A stretch of 64,000 nucleotides of DNA, taken from assembly GCF_036785885.1 (NCBI RefSeq), contig NC_092320.1, positions 12,773,557-12,837,556 of the forward strand, read 5' to 3'. Source of the DNA: Coffea arabica (Eukaryota > Streptophyta > Magnoliopsida > Gentianales > Rubiaceae). Shown here in pieces: positions 59,381 through 64,000 of this stretch. The notes under the pieces were generated by a model. It did no database searches, had not been told where the DNA came from, and saw nothing but the letters and a program-made list of their open reading frames with translations. Numbering within the stretch: the stretch's first letter is position 1; every line of letters starts with the position of its first letter. The translations under genes and the position numbers were made by a program.

Positions 59381-61477
59381 ACTTTCCTGGAAGCTGGCGT
59401 GCTTCATTTCATTCGTCCGGTCATCCCAACACATTAAGCTGTCAACCATTTCTAGATCTTAAGTAACCCAGCGCAGTAATTTTCTTTTTATTAGTGTAAC
59501 TTTTATTACAAAGCACAAAGAGCATAAAAAGCGCAAATATACTACTGTCAAAGAAAACTACCAATAAAGCGACACAATCTAACTCAACAAGAAGATTTCA
59601 GATTAAAAAAAAAAAAAAAGCACACATGCTAAGCTTAATTCTCAATTTCTTCTATTCATATGTACCTTCCTCCACTGCATTAACAAGATTAATTTGAACA
59701 TCCAAAATAAGATATTCCCAAATAAAATAAATTAAAATTACTATTAGATATTATGGTTTGACCATTCATACCCGAATTTTAAGGGGAATATTCAACAGTT
59801 TTCATAACTTATCATGCGTGTCATGCAAGAACTCCAATAGTCCAATTCTAATAGTTGACTGAAATTACCGTAACCCATATAAAAAAAAAAAAAAAAAAGT
59901 CTATACGTTGTTTGGAATTTCAATAAACTTTTTTCAAAAAATAAAAAATAGAAAAGAAACTTTCCATTCATACAGGTCAATTAATGTTTCTTAATTTAAA
60001 GAAGGGTGCACAAAAGAAAGAAGAGAGAACGTGCACTCGGAACTTTCTCTATTACTATTATTGTAGGCATCGCATGGGGGGAAGGGCAACTGAGGTGGGC
60101 GGCTTCTACTACATTGTACGCATTACATGTCCTCTTCGCTGTCAGAACTAAAGGACGTTTAGTTCTGCAACACTTTAGGTAAAGGACGTTTGCATCACAA
60201 AGGAAAGGATGAAAGATGAGGACTGCTCACAACGTGCTTCATGGCAAAATTTGAGTGGTTTTTGAGCAACCAGAGTAGACCATCTCTGAGTAAATTTTGG
60301 AAGCAGTAAATAATTGAGAAATATTAAATTACTAACAAAGAAAAAAAGAATAATGATGTTTCCTCAGACTTTCTTTTTCGATTCCTAAATTCTAATTAGT
60401 TCCTTGGAAAAGATGTTTGTTAATTAGTTAAGCTTCTGCTGCAGTTTCAAGGACAGAAAATTGTTAATTCAGCCCTCAACTTGTGGAAATCCATTTGCGT
60501 TGCATTTTTTAATAAAATTTTTTATTATAGCATTTTGTCCGATGAGATTTATATTAAATAAAAGACAAAAAAAAAGTAAAAGTAATTGGAAAATGTGTAC
60601 AAGAAAGAGCGCAAAAGTAATTGTAAATGATGTTCAAATAAATAATCTTTTTTCCCCTATCCTCTTCATTTCTTAGTATTTGTAGCAAGTAAAACTTTGG
60701 GAAGCAAAAAAAAAATAATAATAATAAAGCTTTGGAAAGTGTAAGACATTTTTTATATTTTGTTTCTTTTGTGTGATTGTTTAAAAAGTTATTCTTATTC
60801 ATCTTCGTGCATCTTTCTTTCGTCCTACAAAATTTGAAGGATTTCGAAATAATTAGTTAGACACAAAGAGTTATCACCAAGGGTTGCTAGCTTCCTATGT
60901 TCTCTAAATTTATTCTCGTTAATCTCATCTCATATATAGAAAAGTAACTTTTACCCTTTTATTACCTCACTTTCTTGGCCTTCAACCTTCCAAATAACTT
61001 TCCTTCTTTCTATTAAAACGCAGCCTTCATTCAAACACAAATTGATGAACGATTGCACATCTCACAAGGAAAATTGCAGCATGACTAAATGAGGAAAATT
61101 GCGGTATAAGCACAGTTAATATTACGTTACTAGGAATCGTACACATGCTCTGTGAACTTGACACAAAATGTAATATCCATGAGTAACTAAGATTAAGTAA
61201 TTAAAAAAAAAGAAAACCAAGATGAAGTATTTTACCGTGTGTGGCAAGGTTCTTGTGTCCTTGGCTTCTCATGGAAAGTATTATTCGTAATTCTTCCGAA
61301 AATTGTAAGCCTGTCTACTGAGACAGAGATCGAAACAACAAATACCAGGCACGAAGCAATACACAAATACAGCCCTCTTTTGCTGGTAATAGTATTACAC
61401 AACGACTGAGTCATTATTCATACAAACGGTTTGGTACATCGACAAGACAAGAAGTAGATCTGGCTGCAAATTTCACA
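59381..61477. other. Spacer between the tandem membrane-protein genes
   Basis: No third paralogue or remnant was recognised in this 2.1-kb spacer. It contains A and T homopolymers (59606-59620, 59880-59898), and AT-rich frames at 59792-59980, 60461-60802 and 61232-61414 without domains. The last ~250 bp are the 3' flank of copy 2. Confidence 0.5.
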
Positions 61478-62440
61478 CTAAAATTCTGCAATAGCAGAGA
61501 TAGGAGTATACAGGGCTGCGTTCTCCTCCGCCTGCTGCTTCTGCTTCAATTCATGGTAAAACAGGGTATACACCGCAAAAACGAACAGTTTCATCAGGCA
61601 GTATGGCCAAATCTTCAGAGTACTGATTGCCCCACCAACGAATGCTACTTTCTCAGCCATGGCGAGAGATGCCAAGCAAGCAAAGGTCTTATGGATCGCT
61701 GCACTGATTAATATCAAAAGCACCATTAGACCAAAACCCTTCAGCTTTTTGCCCTTCATCAGCTCATTGGCTTGGTAGATCGCCTTCAATCCAGAGAAGT
61801 TTTCTTCCAGCACGGAAACCACAAGGCTGAGCATCCACAGAGAAAAGACTCCGACATAATAGAGAGCAGCAAAAACCAGCACTGCCAAACTCAGATAATG
61901 TGTAACAGAACCTTCAGTCATGACTCCAACAACTCCGACTGTAAAGAACAACAGTGCTGCACTTGCCAAGCTGATGATAATCATCCAAATACTCGTCTTC
62001 AAAGGCCTTCTGATTTTTCCCCTCAGACCACACAACATATCCTTTAGGCCCAACTGTTTCGCAGTATGGGCTTCATATGTTGAATGCACAGAAGCTGCAA
62101 CTGAAAACATCAGAACAACACACAAGAAAGCCCATTCCACGAATTTGAAAGCGAGGATAAATCGCAGATCTTTGAGAAATGGTTTGTATAAGGCCAGATC
62201 AGAATCCGTGAATGAACCATTTTTGGGCAGGGGCATGGAGTTGGCCACAAAGCTCGATAACACAGGTTCTAAAACAAGATGATCGGCAAATTTCATCAGG
62301 GAATAGTAGGAAAACATGATGAAGGTGATAAAAAGCACGAGCCTCCCATTTTTTACGGTGACCTTGAAGGCTTCCTTTAGCAAAGAAGGCTGGTATTCTC
62401 TCTTGATGTACAGCACTACTCTATTCAACTTTTTCTCCAT
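61478..62440 (-). CDS. Multi-pass membrane protein, tandem copy 2 (320 aa, intronless)
   Basis: This is the paralogue of the gene at 58161-59144, in the same orientation. Single exon, 320 aa, six predicted hydrophobic segments in the same positions. The two proteins align from end to end with few gaps. Identity is strongest around SVAASVHSTYEA, RPLKTSIWMI, ISLASA, GVMTEG and LWMLSLVVSV, and weakest in the N-terminal 30 residues and in the loop near residues 85-105 (likely the first external or lumenal loop). The tail ends AIAEF against ADAEF in copy 1. Membrane topology is inferred from hydropathy by eye, and the biochemical role is unknown. Both copies look intact, so neither is an obvious pseudogene. 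Confidence 0.88.
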   Translation of the reverse strand: MEKKLNRVVLYIKREYQPSLLKEAFKVTVKNGRLVLFITFIMFSYYSLMKFADHLVLEPVLSSFVANSMPLPKNGSFTDSDLALYKPFLKDLRFILAFKFVEWAFLCVVLMFSVAASVHSTYEAHTAKQLGLKDMLCGLRGKIRRPLKTSIWMIIISLASAALLFFTVGVVGVMTEGSVTHYLSLAVLVFAALYYVGVFSLWMLSLVVSVLEENFSGLKAIYQANELMKGKKLKGFGLMVLLILISAAIHKTFACLASLAMAEKVAFVGGAISTLKIWPYCLMKLFVFAVYTLFYHELKQKQQAEENAALYTPISAIAEF

Positions 62441-62486
62441 TGGTATTCCTTTGGGAGAGTTATGGGGATATCAGATGTGTGAAGCT

Positions 62487-62495
62487 GTTTTATAG
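62487..62495 (-). promoter_or_regulatory. Conserved core promoter of membrane-protein copy 2
   Basis: The minus strand reads CCCTCTATAAAACAGCTTCA, with the TATA element about 50 bp above the ATG. This is the counterpart of the element above copy 1 (59199-59207). Farther upstream the two flanks diverge. Confidence 0.65.
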
Positions 62496-64000
62496 AGGGA
62501 TAATATGATTTTAAAGGATTCAATGTGTGACTATGGTAAAGCCTTCTTAACTAAGGTAAGCCTTTTCCGATCATAAACAAAGATAAGCCTTCTGTGGTAT
62601 CAGTTACCATAGTTAAAGACTTTGTTCCCATCTATTTCTTGGAGAAAAAGCTCAGGTCAACGCTGGAATTTCCGGGAGATTTGTCCAACATTAATTTCAT
62701 GGAAATTGATATGTTTGTCTTTTTTGGTCCACACGGCAGCGTTTGCCAAAGGCTGTCCGTTTCAGATTACATAATTAAACAACCTTATTTGGAGGCAACT
62801 TGACTGGCTTGTAATTTGGTTTACATTTTTCTTTGAACGGAGCTTTCTAGATAACAAACTAAGAAATTGAAAACACAGTAATTAATATGATAGTGACCAA
62901 TTCACAGATGATATGATACGCACAAATGACAAAACAGATCTGGGGACTGTTAATCCAAAGATGATTTTCGCGAGTAGACTTGACTCGTGGCCGTGTGTGC
63001 AATAACATGTTAAGAATCCTTTTAGGAATCATTTTGAGAAAATGAGTTAGTTTTACGTGTATGCTTTTGATTGGATATTCGTCTGAATTACACATGAGCA
63101 CGAATAAAATAAAATAAAAAATAATAAGCACAGCCAAGAAGACCATTAACATCTAGTTCATTGCTGAAAGTCACATAATATTACAATATTGAGTGCTCAA
63201 AGCTCAGTAAATTGCTCCTGTCTTTTTTTTTTCCAGACTTTTGAAATTAGTTAATTAAATCTAATCCCAGATTTAACATCAAAAGCCGATAACTCTTGAG
63301 GCAAATTTGGAGACTTAACTATCCAACCCCCCCAACCCCGAAGAAAATCAAAAAGTTAGTAGGGTAGTCTCTGCTAGGCCTTAAAGAAGAAGTGCTCCTG
63401 TTATTGACACATTCACAATTTGAAGATTAGTTGTTGGTTCCTGTTTGCACAGAAAAATCTAATAATTGACCGATTCAAGGGTATGTTTAGTAACAGTCAA
63501 ATGCACAACGAATGCAATTTCTTCTATTGATCTTTTCTTTTAGAAACGTTTGAATTCTCCGGTCCAATAGATCTGTAAACCTAATCCACATAGACAATGT
63601 ACACCATCCTTCATGGTAATTAAGTGGCCGTTCAAACGAAGGACAATCCTCCGGTGCCTTGGAAGCATCACTGTTTGAAGATGCAAGATTGCTGAAATAG
63701 CAAGATTATTTGTTTGGACATCACATTATTTGCAAAAAGTTACTTGTTTACATCCCCAACACGTTTTTCAATTAAATTTTTTTCTTCTCAATTAACCTCA
63801 TACATGACATCATAATAAATGGTAGGAGAGATTATAAGTTATTAAACCCAACCCGACAAGAAATTCGGCAAAAAGATTAAGTCAATGGATCACTGGTTGA
63901 ACCAGTGATCATTAATTTAATATTTATAAATATAAATAGTAATTTTAATATAAATAAAATATACAATAAAGTGTTTTTAGATACTAATAATTGCACTTAG
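62496..64000. other. Upstream flank and window edge
   Basis: No gene is supported. Frames at 62594-62803 and 62859-63152 have no domain. About 63700-63790 (TTTGTTTGGACATCAC...CACGTTTTTCAATTAAAT) faintly resembles the GTTTGGA MITE family. A 23-nt near-perfect palindrome lies at 63888-63910 close to the window edge and may be part of a truncated repeat. Confidence 0.4.

Noticed and set aside
1..64000. tRNA, rRNA or CRISPR arrays and LTR retrotransposon coding domains
   Set aside because: The only polymerase III box pairs found belong to SINEs with poly(A) tails. No spaced direct-repeat array and no gag, protease, reverse transcriptase or integrase motifs were seen in any frame I read.

Overview
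The window looks like nuclear DNA from a dicot angiosperm. It is AT-rich, the genes carry many GT-AG introns, the products are plant or plastid proteins, and the long intergenic spaces hold many small transposable elements with recognisable ends. I cannot name the species from sequence alone. No prokaryotic, organellar or viral gene block is visible.

Six protein genes are supported. (1) 11282-16841 (+): plastid SecY translocon subunit of the SCY1 type, 8 exons, 556 aa. (2) 17837-25528 (-): group III cyclic-nucleotide-gated channel, 7 exons, 725 aa, lying tail-to-tail with SCY1. (3) 34600-37590 (-): class II trehalose-6-phosphate synthase-like protein closest to TPS11, 3 exons, 867 aa. (4) 51390-55837 (-): small plastid one-helix (Hlip/LHC-like) protein, 5 exons, 150 aa, including an 85-nt exon that is too small to show as a long open frame. 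(5, 6) 58161-59144 and 61478-62440 (-): a tandem pair of intronless multi-pass membrane proteins (327 and 320 aa) that share a core promoter. All exon-intron models were built by eye. In each spliced gene the exon lengths sum to a whole number of codons and the junction phases agree.

Region by region: 1-11000 is gene-poor and holds a cluster of MITE-like elements (3.76, 6.24, 6.41-6.76, 6.79 and 8.06 kb), a 25-G homopolymer at 9993 and an unexplained 154-codon frame at 10273. 11000-25650 is the SCY1/CNGC pair; a TIR element carrying a coding-like patch sits in a CNGC intron. 25650-34600 is a transposon-rich gap with a tRNA-derived SINE (27163), a MULE-like element with a 9-bp target duplication (29309-30468) and hAT-like elements (30652, 32463). 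37600-51390 has no convincing gene; it holds an 859-bp TIR element (40646), an inverted MITE pair (45736/46036), a 35-C run (47091) and a second SINE with a perfect 16-bp target duplication (50048). 51390-64000 holds the one-helix gene and the tandem membrane genes.

The genes are unrelated neighbours, as is usual in a plant genome. Two products (SCY1 and the one-helix protein) are predicted to act in thylakoids. The TPS-like protein is likely a sugar-signalling protein and the CNGC a membrane cation (Ca2+) channel. The points most worth a second look are the one-helix protein, whose chlorophyll-binding motif lacks the usual arginine, and the duplicated membrane-protein genes with preserved core promoters. 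I found no evidence for a wholly new multi-gene system.
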